A stretch of 64,000 nt of DNA from Pseudomonas sp. H9 (GCF_004353925.1 NZ_SMOK01000027.1:1-64000); one strand, 5' to 3'. Shown: positions 53,317-61,915, counted from the stretch's first letter. Notes: a model not told the origin generated them from the letters alone. Made by a program: numbers and translations.

Positions 53317-54306
53317 ATGTCGATCGAAGTTCGTAATGTCAGCAAGCGCTTCAACGCTTTCCAGGCCCTGGACAGCATCAACCTGGATATTCACAGCGGT
53401 GAGCTGGTAGCACTGCTGGGCCCGTCCGGCTGCGGTAAAACCACCCTGTTGCGGATTATCGCCGGGCTGGAAACCCCAGATCAGGGCAGCATCGTTTTCC
53501 ACGGTGAAGATGTGTCTGGCCACGACGTGCGTGACCGTAACGTCGGTTTCGTGTTCCAGCACTACGCGCTGTTCCGTCACATGAGCGTGTTCGACAACGT
53601 CGCGTTCGGTTTGCGCATGAAGCCTAAGAGCGAGCGCCCGAGCGAGAGCAAAATTGCCGAGAAGGTCCATGAGCTGCTGAACATGGTGCAGCTCGACTGG
53701 CTCAATGATCGTTACCCGGAGCAGCTGTCTGGTGGCCAGCGTCAGCGTATCGCCCTGGCCCGTGCACTGGCGGTGGAGCCCAAGGTGCTGCTGCTCGATG
53801 AACCGTTCGGTGCCCTCGATGCCAAAGTGCGCAAAGAGCTGCGCCGCTGGCTGGCGCGCCTGCACGAAGACATCAACCTGACCTCGGTATTCGTGACCCA
53901 CGACCAGGAAGAAGCGATGGAAGTCGCTGACCGTATCGTGGTGATGAACAAGGGCGTGATCGAGCAAATCGGTTCGCCGGGTGAGGTTTACGAGAACCCG
54001 GCCAGCGATTTCGTTTACCACTTCCTCGGCGATTCCAACCGTCTGCACCTGAGCGAAGGCCATCACGTACTGTTCCGACCGCACGAAGTGTCGCTCTCGC
54101 GTCATGAGATCGAAGGCCACCATGCGGCCGAAGTGCGCGACATCCGCCCACTGGGTGCGACCACCCGGGTGACCCTGAAAGTTGAAGGGCAAAGCGAGCT
54201 GATCGAAGCTGAAGTGGTCAAGGACCACGACAGCCTGAGCGGCTTGGCGCGTGGCGAGACCCTGTTCTTCAAGCCTAAGGTTTGGCAGAAAGTCGCCAAC
54301 ATCTGA
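53317..54306 (+). CDS. cysA: Sulfate/thiosulfate ABC transporter ATPase
   Basis: The 329-residue protein has Walker A GPSGCGKT (35-42), signature LSGGQ, Walker B VLLLDEPFGALD, switch His in VFVTHDQEE and a C-terminal regulatory TOBE-like domain. It energises CysTW uptake of sulfate or thiosulfate. Start ATG 53317 has GGAGG at good spacing. It is the last gene of the operon and is followed by a REP pair in tail-to-tail order. Confidence 0.95.
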   Translation: MSIEVRNVSKRFNAFQALDSINLDIHSGELVALLGPSGCGKTTLLRIIAGLETPDQGSIVFHGEDVSGHDVRDRNVGFVFQHYALFRHMSVFDNVAFGLRMKPKSERPSESKIAEKVHELLNMVQLDWLNDRYPEQLSGGQRQRIALARALAVEPKVLLLDEPFGALDAKVRKELRRWLARLHEDINLTSVFVTHDQEEAMEVADRIVVMNKGVIEQIGSPGEVYENPASDFVYHFLGDSNRLHLSEGHHVLFRPHEVSLSRHEIEGHHAAEVRDIRPLGATTRVTLKVEGQSELIEAEVVKDHDSLSGLARGETLFFKPKVWQKVANI

Positions 54307-54313
54307 TGCACTT

Positions 54314-54379
54314 ATCGCGGGGCAAGCCCGCTCCCACAGGTTGATTGTTCACCTGTAGGAGCGGGCTTGCCCCGCGATG
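54314..54379. repeat. REP pair in opposite (outward) order
   Basis: Units here read ATCGCGGGGCAAGCCCGCTC then GGAGCGGGCTTGCCCCGCGA, the reverse order of the other pairs in the window. It begins 7 bp after the cysA stop. Confidence 0.88.
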
Positions 54380-54446
54380 CTTTTACCCCCTCGCAAGACT
54401 TCCCCCCCAATCAACACATATGCTTTTTTCTCATAAAAAGTATCGG

Positions 54447-54486
54447 GCAAATGCATTTGCTCTGGCTCTGCCGCACTCCTTATAAA
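54447..54486 (+). promoter_or_regulatory. Palindrome and promoter of the TonB-dependent receptor
   Basis: A perfect palindrome GCAAATGCATTTGC (54447-54460) overlaps a possible -35 TTGCTC (54457-54462), 18 bp before -10 TATAAA (54481-54486). Farther down are a second perfect palindrome GTCTTTTAAAGAC (54509-54521) and an AGGAA/TTCCT hairpin (54538-54553) in the leader. The layout suits a repressor at the -35 element; the regulator is unknown. Confidence 0.45.
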
Positions 54487-54568
54487 TGCAGTTACTTATT
54501 CGTTAATTGTCTTTTAAAGACTAAATAAATAACTCACAGGAATATAAGTTCCTGGCCTGGAGCCGCCC

Positions 54569-56911
54569 ATGAGCCCGACCCTTCGCGATGCCCCTCTTTC
54601 TCCCCGACGGCTCCAGCGCCTGCCTCTGGCCTTGCTGCTGGCTGGCAGTGCGCATTGGTTGCCAGCCCAAGCGGCCGAGCCGCAGCAGGCGGCGGTGAAA
54701 GCCAGCGACAGCCAGCTCAAAACCGTCACCGTGACCGCTCGCCGTCGTGAGGAAAGTGCTCAGGAGGTGCCAACACCGATCAGCGTGCTCGATGGCCAAA
54801 CCCTGGAAACCCAGCGGGTCTACCGCATCCAGGACCTGCAGCAACTGGTGCCGAGCGTTAACGTCGCCTACATGCACGCCCGCCAGTCCAGCGTGTCCAT
54901 TCGCGGGCTGGGCAACAACCCGGCCAGCGATGGTCTGGAAGGCAGCGTTGGCCTGTATCTGGATAACGTTTACCTCGGCCGGCCAGGCATGGCGGTATTC
55001 GACCTGATGGACATCGAGCAACTGGAAGTGTTGCGTGGCCCGCAAGGTACCTTGTTCGGCAAGAACACCACCGCCGGGGTGATCAACATCAGCACCCGGG
55101 CACCGAGCTTCACGCCGGAACGCAGCATTGAAACCTCGGTGGGCGAGGACGGCTATTTCCAGACCAAGGGCACCCTGTCTGGCCCGTTGAGCGAAACCCT
55201 GGCCGGGCGTATTTCGGCCTACCGTACCCGCAGCGATGGCGACATCAAGAACGAGTATGACGGCAATATGCTCAACGGCGGCTCGCGCCAGGGCTTTCGC
55301 GGTCAGTTGCTGTACAAGCCCAACGAGCAGTTCAACCTGCGCTGGATCGGCGACTACAACGAAGAAGATTCCAGCGCCGGGACCCGCTTGCTGTATAGCA
55401 CCGGGCCGACCATCAATGGCGTCAACCGCTATGAGGCGCGCGCCAAGGCGGCAGGTGCCACGTTGATCGACGGCGACAAGCGCAAGGTCAACCTCGACAC
55501 CGACCAGCAGGTAACGGTGTTCCAGGGCGGCACTTCGCTGGAAGCCAACTGGACACTCGACAACGACTTCACCCTGACCTCGGTCAGCTCTTACCGCTGG
55601 TGGGACTTTACGCCGCGCAATGACGAGGGCTTGAACGTACCGGCGGCGTACAACTCCGGGGTTTCGGTGCGTGATAAGCAGTACTCGCAGGAGTTTCGCC
55701 TGGCCTCACCCACCGGTGGTTTCTTCGACTACGTGTTGGGTGCGTACTACTTCGGCTCGGACCTGGATAACAAATCCTTCGTTTACTACGGTCCTCAAGC
55801 CGATATCTGGAACGGCACCCCGGCGGGCGCCCTGGCCAATGTCACTACGTTGGGCAAAGGCCACATCGAAACCGACAGCTTTGCCTTGTTCGGCCAGGGC
55901 ACCTGGCACCTGACTGAACGTCTGGACTTCACTGCCGGCATACGCGGCACCTATGAAGAAAAAAGCGCCTGGGTAAACCGTGCGGCGCCCGTAGGGGGGG
56001 CTGATGTCACCGGTGCGGCAGCCGCTGTTCGCCAAGGGCGTACCGGCGCCTATGACTCGGGCGACCTCAACCAGTACACCTTCAGCCCTTCGGGCCTGCT
56101 TAACCTGAGTTACCACTTCAGTGACGACCTGCTGGGTTACGCCACCTTGTCCCATGGTGAGAAGTCTGGCGGGGTCAACTTGACGGTGGCGACTGCGCCG
56201 GTGGCTGGTGCCGATTCGTTGCTGGTGGGTACCGAGCGCGCCAACAACGCCGAACTGGGGCTGAAAAGCACTCTTTGGGATCGTCGTCTGCAACTCAACG
56301 CCAACCTGTTCTGGACCGAAGTGCACGGCTACCAGACCAACGCCTACGACGAAGCCAACCGCGTGCAGTACCTGACCAACGCCGGTTCCGTGCGCTCCCG
56401 CGGGGTTGAAGTGGAGAGCACGCTGGTGCCGGTGCGTGGCCTGACCTTGAACCTCAACGGCTCTTACAACGATGTACGCTACCTGTCGTACAAAGACGCG
56501 CCATGCGCGCCGGAAGTCGCCCTGCGTCCAGGCGCACCGGCCTCCTGCGACCTCACCGGCCACCAGGTGGTCGGCGCTTCGAAGTGGATCGCCAACGCCA
56601 ACGGTCAGTACCAATGGGATCTGGATAACGGCCTGCAGCCTTACGTGACGGCCAGCTATGCGTTCCGCTCCAAGGCCGTCGGCACCGTCGAGGACTCCGA
56701 CTTCGCGCAGATCCCCAGCTATGCGGTGGTCAACCTGTCTACCGGTCTGCGCGGCGATCTCGGCCAGGGTCAGTGGGATGTCTCGCTATGGCTGAAAAAC
56801 GCCTTCGACAAAACCTACTACACCACCCTCTGGAGTGCGGCCAACGGTGGTTATGAAGGGTTGGTGGGCGCCCAGCAAACCCTTGGTCTGACCGGTCGCT
56901 ACGACTTCTGA
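54569..56911 (+). CDS. TonB-dependent outer-membrane receptor
   Basis: The 780-residue protein has a signal peptide (about 1-35), a TonB box region LKTVTVTARRREE, a plug domain (EVPTPISVLDGQ..SIRGLGNNPASDGLEGSVG..LRGPQGTLFGKNTTAGVINI) and a 22-strand barrel ending in YDF. The plug and barrel resemble FpvA-unlike, small-organic or sulfur-ester receptors of the 'TonB-dependent receptor' class rather than siderophore receptors, so the ligand is open. Its place after sbp-cysTWA and before its own tonB-exbB-exbD suggests a dedicated uptake route, perhaps for an organosulfur compound. Confidence 0.92.
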   Translation: MSPTLRDAPLSPRRLQRLPLALLLAGSAHWLPAQAAEPQQAAVKASDSQLKTVTVTARRREESAQEVPTPISVLDGQTLETQRVYRIQDLQQLVPSVNVAYMHARQSSVSIRGLGNNPASDGLEGSVGLYLDNVYLGRPGMAVFDLMDIEQLEVLRGPQGTLFGKNTTAGVINISTRAPSFTPERSIETSVGEDGYFQTKGTLSGPLSETLAGRISAYRTRSDGDIKNEYDGNMLNGGSRQGFRGQLLYKPNEQFNLRWIGDYNEEDSSAGTRLLYSTGPTINGVNRYEARAKAAGATLIDGDKRKVNLDTDQQVTVFQGGTSLEANWTLDNDFTLTSVSSYRWWDFTPRNDEGLNVPAAYNSGVSVRDKQYSQEFRLASPTGGFFDYVLGAYYFGSDLDNKSFVYYGPQADIWNGTPAGALANVTTLGKGHIETDSFALFGQGTWHLTERLDFTAGIRGTYEEKSAWVNRAAPVGGADVTGAAAAVRQGRTGAYDSGDLNQYTFSPSGLLNLSYHFSDDLLGYATLSHGEKSGGVNLTVATAPVAGADSLLVGTERANNAELGLKSTLWDRRLQLNANLFWTEVHGYQTNAYDEANRVQYLTNAGSVRSRGVEVESTLVPVRGLTLNLNGSYNDVRYLSYKDAPCAPEVALRPGAPASCDLTGHQVVGASKWIANANGQYQWDLDNGLQPYVTASYAFRSKAVGTVEDSDFAQIPSYAVVNLSTGLRGDLGQGQWDVSLWLKNAFDKTYYTTLWSAANGGYEGLVGAQQTLGLTGRYDF

Positions 56912-56923
56912 GGGCCGTTCCTC

Positions 56924-56969
56924 CATGCCTGCCTTGAATACTTTCAATGCGCGGCAGGCATGGGTTTTT
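56924..56969 (+). terminator. Intrinsic terminator after the receptor gene
   Basis: Perfect 10-bp stem CATGCCTGCC (56924-56933) / GGCAGGCATG (56953-56962), followed by GGTTTTT. It separates the receptor gene from tonB. Confidence 0.85.
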
Positions 56970-57042
56970 CAATGACTGCCTGAAGGCCCCGAACGGCGGG
57001 GCTTTGAGGAAAATGTCGCCTCTATATATTCGTTTTGGTTCT

Positions 57043-57060
57043 ATTTTTAACTTTAAAAAT
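57043..57060. promoter_or_regulatory. AT-rich inverted repeat upstream of tonB-exbBD
   Basis: ATTTTTAA / TTAAAAAT are perfect inverted repeats around CT in an AT-rich 50-bp stretch 97 bp before tonB. It resembles the AT-rich repeats before yezD and may bind a common activator, by inference. Confidence 0.4.
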
Positions 57061-57156
57061 TACTTTATGAACTAAGCGGCACGCATCAATGATTCAGGTA
57101 GCGCAGGCAACTGAGCCGCTTGGGATGAAACACACAGAGACTCCAGGAGCTGATCT

Positions 57157-57960
57157 ATGGGTAATGTCCAGACCGCCGCCGCGCTCGACGTGCTTTGGCG
57201 CCAAACGCCAAGTGCTGAGCTGGTTGATCTTGGTCGACCGCACCGCTTGCCCTTAGCGCAGCAGCGTTTGCAGCGCACGCCGAGGAGTGCTCTGGGTCGT
57301 CAGGAGAAGCTCCTTCTGGGGCTGTTCGCCCTTGCCCTGCATGGCGCGGTTGCTTATTGGGTCAGTCAGGCGCCGACTCCGGTATTGCCGGTGGTGCCGC
57401 CAGAAATCCCACCGATGACGATTGAGTTCTCACAACCTGCACCGCCGGTGGTGGAACCGCCGCCACCCGCGCCACCACCGGCCATGGTCGAACCACCGCC
57501 ACCGGTTGTCGATGAGCTGGCGGCTAAACCTGCACCGAAGCCGGTGCCCAAACCCAAGCCACAGCCTAAGCCAAAACCTGTGCCCAAGCCTGCGCCAGCG
57601 CCTGCTCCTAAGTCGGTTGAGCAACCGCCTGCGCCGGCTCAACCCGTTGCAGCCCCGGCGCCGCCCGCACCGGCACCGATTACGCCGGCTTCGGCCAGTG
57701 CCGGGTACCTGAAGAACCCGGCGCCGGAATATCCAACGCTGGCCCACCGACGCGGCTGGGAGGGCACGGTGTTGCTGCGGGTGCATGTGTTGGCCAGCGG
57801 CAAGCCGGGCGAGATTCAGTTACAGAAAACCAGCGGTCGCCAACAGCTCGACGATGCGGCCCTGGCGGCAGTCAAGCGCTGGAGTTTCGTACCGGCCAAG
57901 CAGGGTGAAGTGGCCGTGGACGGCTGGGTCAGCGTGCCAATCGAATTCAAGATCCACTAA
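57157..57960 (+). CDS. tonB: TonB energy-transducer protein
   Basis: The 267-residue protein has an N-terminal cytoplasmic extension of about 48 residues, a membrane helix (about 50-68, LLLGLFALALHGAVAYW), a Pro/Lys-rich spacer (about 75-180, repeats such as PKPVPKPKPQPKPKP) and a TonB_C domain (about 185-267, PEYPTLAHRRGWEGTVLLRVHV). It transmits proton-motive force from ExbBD to outer-membrane receptors. ATG 57157 has CAGGAG about 10 bp upstream. It heads the tonB-exbB-exbD operon. Confidence 0.94.
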   Translation: MGNVQTAAALDVLWRQTPSAELVDLGRPHRLPLAQQRLQRTPRSALGRQEKLLLGLFALALHGAVAYWVSQAPTPVLPVVPPEIPPMTIEFSQPAPPVVEPPPPAPPPAMVEPPPPVVDELAAKPAPKPVPKPKPQPKPKPVPKPAPAPAPKSVEQPPAPAQPVAAPAPPAPAPITPASASAGYLKNPAPEYPTLAHRRGWEGTVLLRVHVLASGKPGEIQLQKTSGRQQLDDAALAAVKRWSFVPAKQGEVAVDGWVSVPIEFKIH

Positions 57961-57987
57961 TTCGCGCTAACAGAGAGAGAACTGATC

Positions 57988-58710
57988 ATGACGTTATTGG
58001 CATCCCCCCTCGAATCCATTGAAAGCGCGGTGATCTGGCTGCTGGTGGGTTTTTCGGTGATCACCTGGGGCTTGGCCCTGATCAAGGGCGTGCAGTTCGT
58101 GCGCCTGAAAAATCAGGACAAGCGCTTTCACAAGCAGTTCTGGGCCGCGTCCAGCCTGGATGCCGCCGCCGACCTGAGCGAGAGCCAGCCAGGCGCTGCT
58201 GCACGGGTGGCGCAGGCTGGTTACGCCGCCATTGCGGTGGGCGAGCCCGGCCAGGCCAGCGACCTGAGCCAGGCCATCAACCACCAAGACCGCCTGGAGC
58301 GCGCCTTGCGCCAGCAAATCGTGCGTGAGCGGCGCTCGCTGGAAACGGGCCTGGCGGTGGTGGCCAGTATCGGCAGCACCTCGCCGTTCATCGGTCTGTT
58401 CGGTACTGTCTGGGGCATCATGGAGGCCCTCAAGGGCATCAGCGCGGCGGGCTCGGCCAGCCTTGAAACCGTTGCCGGGCCAATTGGTGCGGCGCTGGTC
58501 GCCACCGGTGTGGGGATCGCCGTCGCGGTGCCTGCGGTGCTGGTTTACAACTACTTTCTGCGTCGCTTGAAGCTGACCGCTGCCGACCTCGACGACTTCG
58601 CCCACGACTTCTACAGCCTGGCGCAGAAGAGTGCCTTCCGCGTGCTGGTGCATCCAACCGCCTACAAACCGTCGAGCAATACCGCGCACAAAGTGAAGGA
58701 GGCTTCCTGA
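57988..58710 (+). CDS. exbB: ExbB, TonB-complex proton-channel subunit
   Basis: The 240-residue protein has three membrane helices (about 10-32, 130-155 and 170-195) and the MotA/TolQ/ExbB domain (TSPFIGLFGTVWGIMEAL..AALVATGVGIAVAVPAVLVYN). It follows tonB by 27 bp with GAGAGAGAA ahead of the ATG, and precedes exbD by 1 bp. Confidence 0.94.
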   Translation: MTLLASPLESIESAVIWLLVGFSVITWGLALIKGVQFVRLKNQDKRFHKQFWAASSLDAAADLSESQPGAAARVAQAGYAAIAVGEPGQASDLSQAINHQDRLERALRQQIVRERRSLETGLAVVASIGSTSPFIGLFGTVWGIMEALKGISAAGSASLETVAGPIGAALVATGVGIAVAVPAVLVYNYFLRRLKLTAADLDDFAHDFYSLAQKSAFRVLVHPTAYKPSSNTAHKVKEAS

Positions 58711-58711
58711 T

Positions 58712-59113
58712 ATGGCCTTCTCAACCCAGGACAGTGACGAAGTGCTCAGCGAGATCAACGTAACGCCGCTGGTCGATGTGATGTTGGTACTGCTGGTGGT
58801 GTTTATCGTCACCGCGCCGCTGCTGACCAACGCCATTCCGATCAACCTGCCCAAGACCGAAGCCGTGGCCCCGGTGGAGCAGAAAGACCCGCTGGTGGTG
58901 AGCATTGATGGTGGCGGCAAGTTGTTTATCAACAAGGATGAAATCCAGCCCGACACCCTGGAAACCAGCCTTCAGGCAGCCAAGGCCAAAGACCCGGAGT
59001 TGCGCGTGCAGCTGCAGGCTGACGACGGCGTGAATTATGGGGAAGTGGCGCGTGCCATGGCCTCGATCGAACGTGCGGGCATCACCAAGTTGTCGGTGAT
59101 TACCGCTCGCTGA
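58712..59113 (+). CDS. exbD: ExbD, TonB-complex proton-channel subunit
   Basis: The 133-residue protein has one helix (about 19-40) with the essential Asp in INVTPLVDVMLVLLVVFIV and a periplasmic domain. It pairs with ExbB. GGAGG lies just before the ATG at 58712. Confidence 0.94.
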   Translation: MAFSTQDSDEVLSEINVTPLVDVMLVLLVVFIVTAPLLTNAIPINLPKTEAVAPVEQKDPLVVSIDGGGKLFINKDEIQPDTLETSLQAAKAKDPELRVQLQADDGVNYGEVARAMASIERAGITKLSVITAR

Positions 59114-59138
59114 GCAACACACCTCAGGCAGGACTTCA

Positions 59139-59174
59139 GGGGCCATTCCTAGGCAGGGGGTGGTCCCTTTTTTT
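59139..59174 (+). terminator. Intrinsic terminator after exbD
   Basis: Stem GGGGCCA (59139-59145) / TGGTCCC (59161-59167) with one G-T pair, followed by seven T. Confidence 0.75.
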
Positions 59175-59207
59175 ATCCCCGGTGGAACCAACTGCCTAGC
59201 TCATCCT

Positions 59208-59277
59208 GTGGGAGCGGGCTTGCCCCGCGATCCGATATACCTGATACACCGCTATCGCGGGGCAAGCCCGCACCCAC
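59208..59277. repeat. REP/BIME pair
   Basis: Inverted GTGGGAGCGGGCTTGCCCC units; the right arm ends in GCACCCAC, one base from the consensus. Confidence 0.9.
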
Positions 59278-59320
59278 AAGGTGAATTTGGTTATTAATAA
59301 ATAGCTTCTTATTCCTTTAC

Positions 59321-59354
59321 GAATATAAACGTCTCCCTATACTTGACCTCAAGC
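59321..59354 (+). promoter_or_regulatory. Sulfur-type promoter of the RBBP9-like gene
   Basis: GAATA (59321-59325) lies 17 bp ahead of -10 TATACT (59338-59343), and TCAAGC starts 11 bp after the first T of the -10 (59349). Spacings are the same as before yezD. AT-rich TTATTAATAA precedes it. No good -35 is seen. Confidence 0.5.
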
Positions 59355-59380
59355 ACGCAAACCCAGCAGGAGGCGTCCCC

Positions 59381-59962
59381 ATGCGCAACACGTCGATCCG
59401 TTACCTGATTGTGCCGGGCTGGCAAGGTTCGCCAGAAGATCATTGGCAGAGTCATTGGCAGCAGGTGCTACCCAACAGTGCGCGGGTCGAGCAACGCGAT
59501 TGGTTGACGCCCAAGCGCGAGGACTGGGTGGCGGCTCTGGATCAGGCCGTGGCTGGCGATGAGGCCCCCGTCATTCTGATCGCCCATAGCCTGGGTTGCA
59601 TCACCGTTGCCCATTGGGCCGCGCAAGCCAGTGTCAGCCTGCTGCGTCGCGTACGCGGTGCGTTACTGGTGGCTCCCGCCGATGTCGAGCGCCCGACCTG
59701 TGCGCCGGCATTGCGTAACTTCGCACCGATTGCCCAGCAGTTGCTGCCGTTTCCCAGCCAGGTCGTCAGCTCCGACAACGACCCGGCCGTCAGTGCTCCG
59801 CGGGCGATGCAACTGGCGCGGGCTTGGGGTGCTGAGGTGGGCTTTCTCGCCGGGGCCGGACATATCAACGTCAAGTCCGGGCACCGTCGTTGGGAGCAGG
59901 GGTTCGCCTACTTGTACCGCCTGCAGAACCGTCTGGAACAGCACGCCCTTCGCCGCGCCTGA
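59381..59962 (+). CDS. RBBP9/YdeN-family serine hydrolase
   Basis: The 193-residue alpha/beta hydrolase has the family start YLIVPGWQGSPEDHWQSHW, nucleophile Ser in IAHSLGC, acid Asp in SSDNDPAV and His in GAGHIN. It is cytosolic with no signal peptide. Substrate unknown. It lies 65 bp before the sigma-54 activator gene in the same direction and shares a promoter type with yezD-sbp and metQ, suggesting a sulfur-starvation role. Confidence 0.88.
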   Translation: MRNTSIRYLIVPGWQGSPEDHWQSHWQQVLPNSARVEQRDWLTPKREDWVAALDQAVAGDEAPVILIAHSLGCITVAHWAAQASVSLLRRVRGALLVAPADVERPTCAPALRNFAPIAQQLLPFPSQVVSSDNDPAVSAPRAMQLARAWGAEVGFLAGAGHINVKSGHRRWEQGFAYLYRLQNRLEQHALRRA

Positions 59963-60027
59963 GTTCAGGCGCTCACTTACCTTCAAAACCAACGCCCGGC
60001 CCCGGTTGCTGCGGGCGGGAGTTTGCT

Positions 60028-60963
60028 ATGAGTATTCAAGACACCTTCGGTCAACCGTTGTTGACCTTTCCTGAGCAAGACAAAAGCCCTCTGAGCATCC
60101 GCGCCAAGGCGCTGGTGTTCGTCGATCCGCGTTCGCGGCAATTGCGTGAAGAGCTGGAATTGCTGGCGCCGCTGGCGTTGCCGGTGCTGATTCGCGGTGA
60201 GACCGGTACCGGCAAGGAGCTGCTGGCCCGGCAGATCCATCGCGCCAGTGACCGTGGCGGGCTGTTCGTGTCGGTGAACTGTGCTGCGATCAGCCCGACC
60301 TACGCCGATGCCGAGCTGTTTGGCTACAGCGCCGGTGCTCACAGTGGTACCGCCAGCAGCCGCGCCGGCTGGTTCGGTTCGGCCAATGGCGGCACGCTGT
60401 ACCTGGATGAGATCGCCGACCTGCCGCTGGCGATCCAGGTCAAACTGCTCGCGGCGTTGGAAAACCGTGAAGTCACGCGGGTCGGTGCCCAGCAACCCAA
60501 CCCCGTCGATGTGCGGCTGGTCGCTGCATCGAGCATTGATTTGGGTGATGCCGTGGCAGCCGGCAAGTTTCATGAGCGGCTTTACCACTACCTGCGTGAA
60601 GGGCATCTGGAACTTCCGGCCTTGCGCGACAGGGTCGGTGACATTCTGCCGCTGGCTGAATATTTTGTTGGCATCTACAGCCCACGGCTGAATCTGCCGG
60701 TGCCGTTAATCAGTGATGCCGCCCAGCGTGTGCTTGAGCTGCACAGCTGGCCGGGTAACACCCGCGAGCTGGAAAATGTCATCCATTTTGCATTGCTGGT
60801 CAGCAGCGGCGAAGAGATCCTGCCTCAGCATCTGAACCTGCCGACCCCACTGCAAGCCCTGAGCAGCCAGCTCGATCAGCTCTGCCAGCGGGCCGTCGCC
60901 GGTGAGCGCAGTGCCTTGCAAGGCCTGCTTGAACAAGCCTTACAACGCCTGCAATCGCCGTAA
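60028..60963 (+). CDS. Degenerate sigma-54 activator (SfnR-like AAA+)
   Basis: The 311-residue AAA+ protein has Walker A GETGTGKE (57-64), Walker B GGTLYLDEIAD (121-131) and WPGNTRELENVI. The GAFTGA loop that contacts sigma-54 is altered to GAHSGT (103-108). After the AAA+ core only about 60 residues remain, with no visible Fis-type helix-turn-helix and no N-terminal receiver. Sulfur-related SfnR proteins of Pseudomonas are the nearest context match. It may act as an ATPase or regulator without promoter binding of its own. Start ATG 60028 with GGGAG upstream; the 59890 extension overlaps the hydrolase. Confidence 0.85.
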   Translation: MSIQDTFGQPLLTFPEQDKSPLSIRAKALVFVDPRSRQLREELELLAPLALPVLIRGETGTGKELLARQIHRASDRGGLFVSVNCAAISPTYADAELFGYSAGAHSGTASSRAGWFGSANGGTLYLDEIADLPLAIQVKLLAALENREVTRVGAQQPNPVDVRLVAASSIDLGDAVAAGKFHERLYHYLREGHLELPALRDRVGDILPLAEYFVGIYSPRLNLPVPLISDAAQRVLELHSWPGNTRELENVIHFALLVSSGEEILPQHLNLPTPLQALSSQLDQLCQRAVAGERSALQGLLEQALQRLQSP

Positions 60964-61004
60964 TGCATAAATAGAATAAACAGCTAAATAAAAGATATTG
61001 TTAC

Positions 61005-61038
61005 GGAATAAAAAATCTCGGTATTGTCCGCTTCAAGC
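61005..61038 (+). promoter_or_regulatory. Sulfur-type promoter of the MetQ-like gene
   Basis: GGAATA (61005-61010), -10 TATTGT (61022-61027) and TCAAGC (61033-61038) repeat the arrangement found before yezD and the RBBP9-like gene. The region before it is AT-rich. Confidence 0.5.
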
Positions 61039-61108
61039 CAGCGAACAACGTGCTGGCAACCTAATTTTGCCGTCGACCGATGGCCCTGTATTCGAATAAG
61101 GACTGCAC

Positions 61109-61894
61109 ATGAAAAAGGCTCTGTTGTTCACTGCTCTGGCAGCCGCGCTGTCGGTTGCGGGTTTCGCTAACGCTGGTGAGAAGCTGGTGGTTGCCGCTAC
61201 CCCTGTGCCGCATGCGGAAATCCTTGAGCTGATCAAGCCGACCCTGGCCAAAGAAGGTGTAGACCTGGAGATCAAGGTATTCACCGACTATGTGCAGCCT
61301 AACGTACAAGTCGATCAGAAACGCCTGGATGCCAACTACTTCCAGACGCTGCCGTACCTGAAGAACTTCAACGAAGGTAAAGGCACGCACCTGGAAACAG
61401 TGATCGGCGTGCACGTTGAGCCTTTCGGTGGTTACTCGAAGAAAGTCAAAAGCCTGAGCGAGCTGAAAGACGGCGCTACCGTTGCCATTCCTAACGAAGG
61501 CAGCAACAGCGGCCGTGCCCTGCTGCTGTTGCAGAAGGCAGGCCTGATTTCCCTGAAAGACCCGAAAAACGCCCTGGCCACCCCGAAAGACATTGCAGAA
61601 AACCCGAAGAAGCTGAAATTCCGCGAGCTTGAATCGGCCATGCTGCCGCGCGTTCTGGATCAGGTCGACCTGGACATGATCAACACCAACTATGCACTGG
61701 AAGCAGGCCTGAACCCGGCCAAAGACGCGCTGGTGATCGAAGGTTCCGACTCGCCATACGTGAACTTCCTGGTTGCCCGCCCAGACAACAAGGACAGCGA
61801 AGCGATCCAGAAACTGGCCAAAGCCCTGACCAGCCCTGAAGTGAAAACCTTCATCGAGAAGAAATACAGCGGCGCGGTACTGCCAGCGTTCTAA
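61109..61894 (+). CDS. Orphan MetQ/NlpA-family substrate-binding protein
   Basis: The 261-residue binding protein matches the NlpA/MetQ family: VVAATPVPHAEILELIKP, DYVQPNVQVDQKRLDANYFQTLPYL, VAIPNEGSNSGRALLLLQKAGLI. The signal peptide ends AGFANA/GEK with no lipobox, so it is a soluble periplasmic protein rather than a lipoprotein like MetQ of E. coli. No metN or metI is adjacent, so it must share a transporter encoded elsewhere. Methionine or a related sulfur amino acid is the likely ligand, given context. Start ATG 61109 follows AATAAGGA. Confidence 0.92.
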   Translation: MKKALLFTALAAALSVAGFANAGEKLVVAATPVPHAEILELIKPTLAKEGVDLEIKVFTDYVQPNVQVDQKRLDANYFQTLPYLKNFNEGKGTHLETVIGVHVEPFGGYSKKVKSLSELKDGATVAIPNEGSNSGRALLLLQKAGLISLKDPKNALATPKDIAENPKKLKFRELESAMLPRVLDQVDLDMINTNYALEAGLNPAKDALVIEGSDSPYVNFLVARPDNKDSEAIQKLAKALTSPEVKTFIEKKYSGAVLPAF

Positions 61895-61915
61895 ATAGCT
61901 ACAGATACACCTTCT

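Noticed and set aside
59890..60027. N-terminal extension of the sigma-54 activator
   Set aside because: It overlaps the hydrolase gene and reads as low-complexity non-domain sequence; the ATG at 60028 has a good ribosome site.
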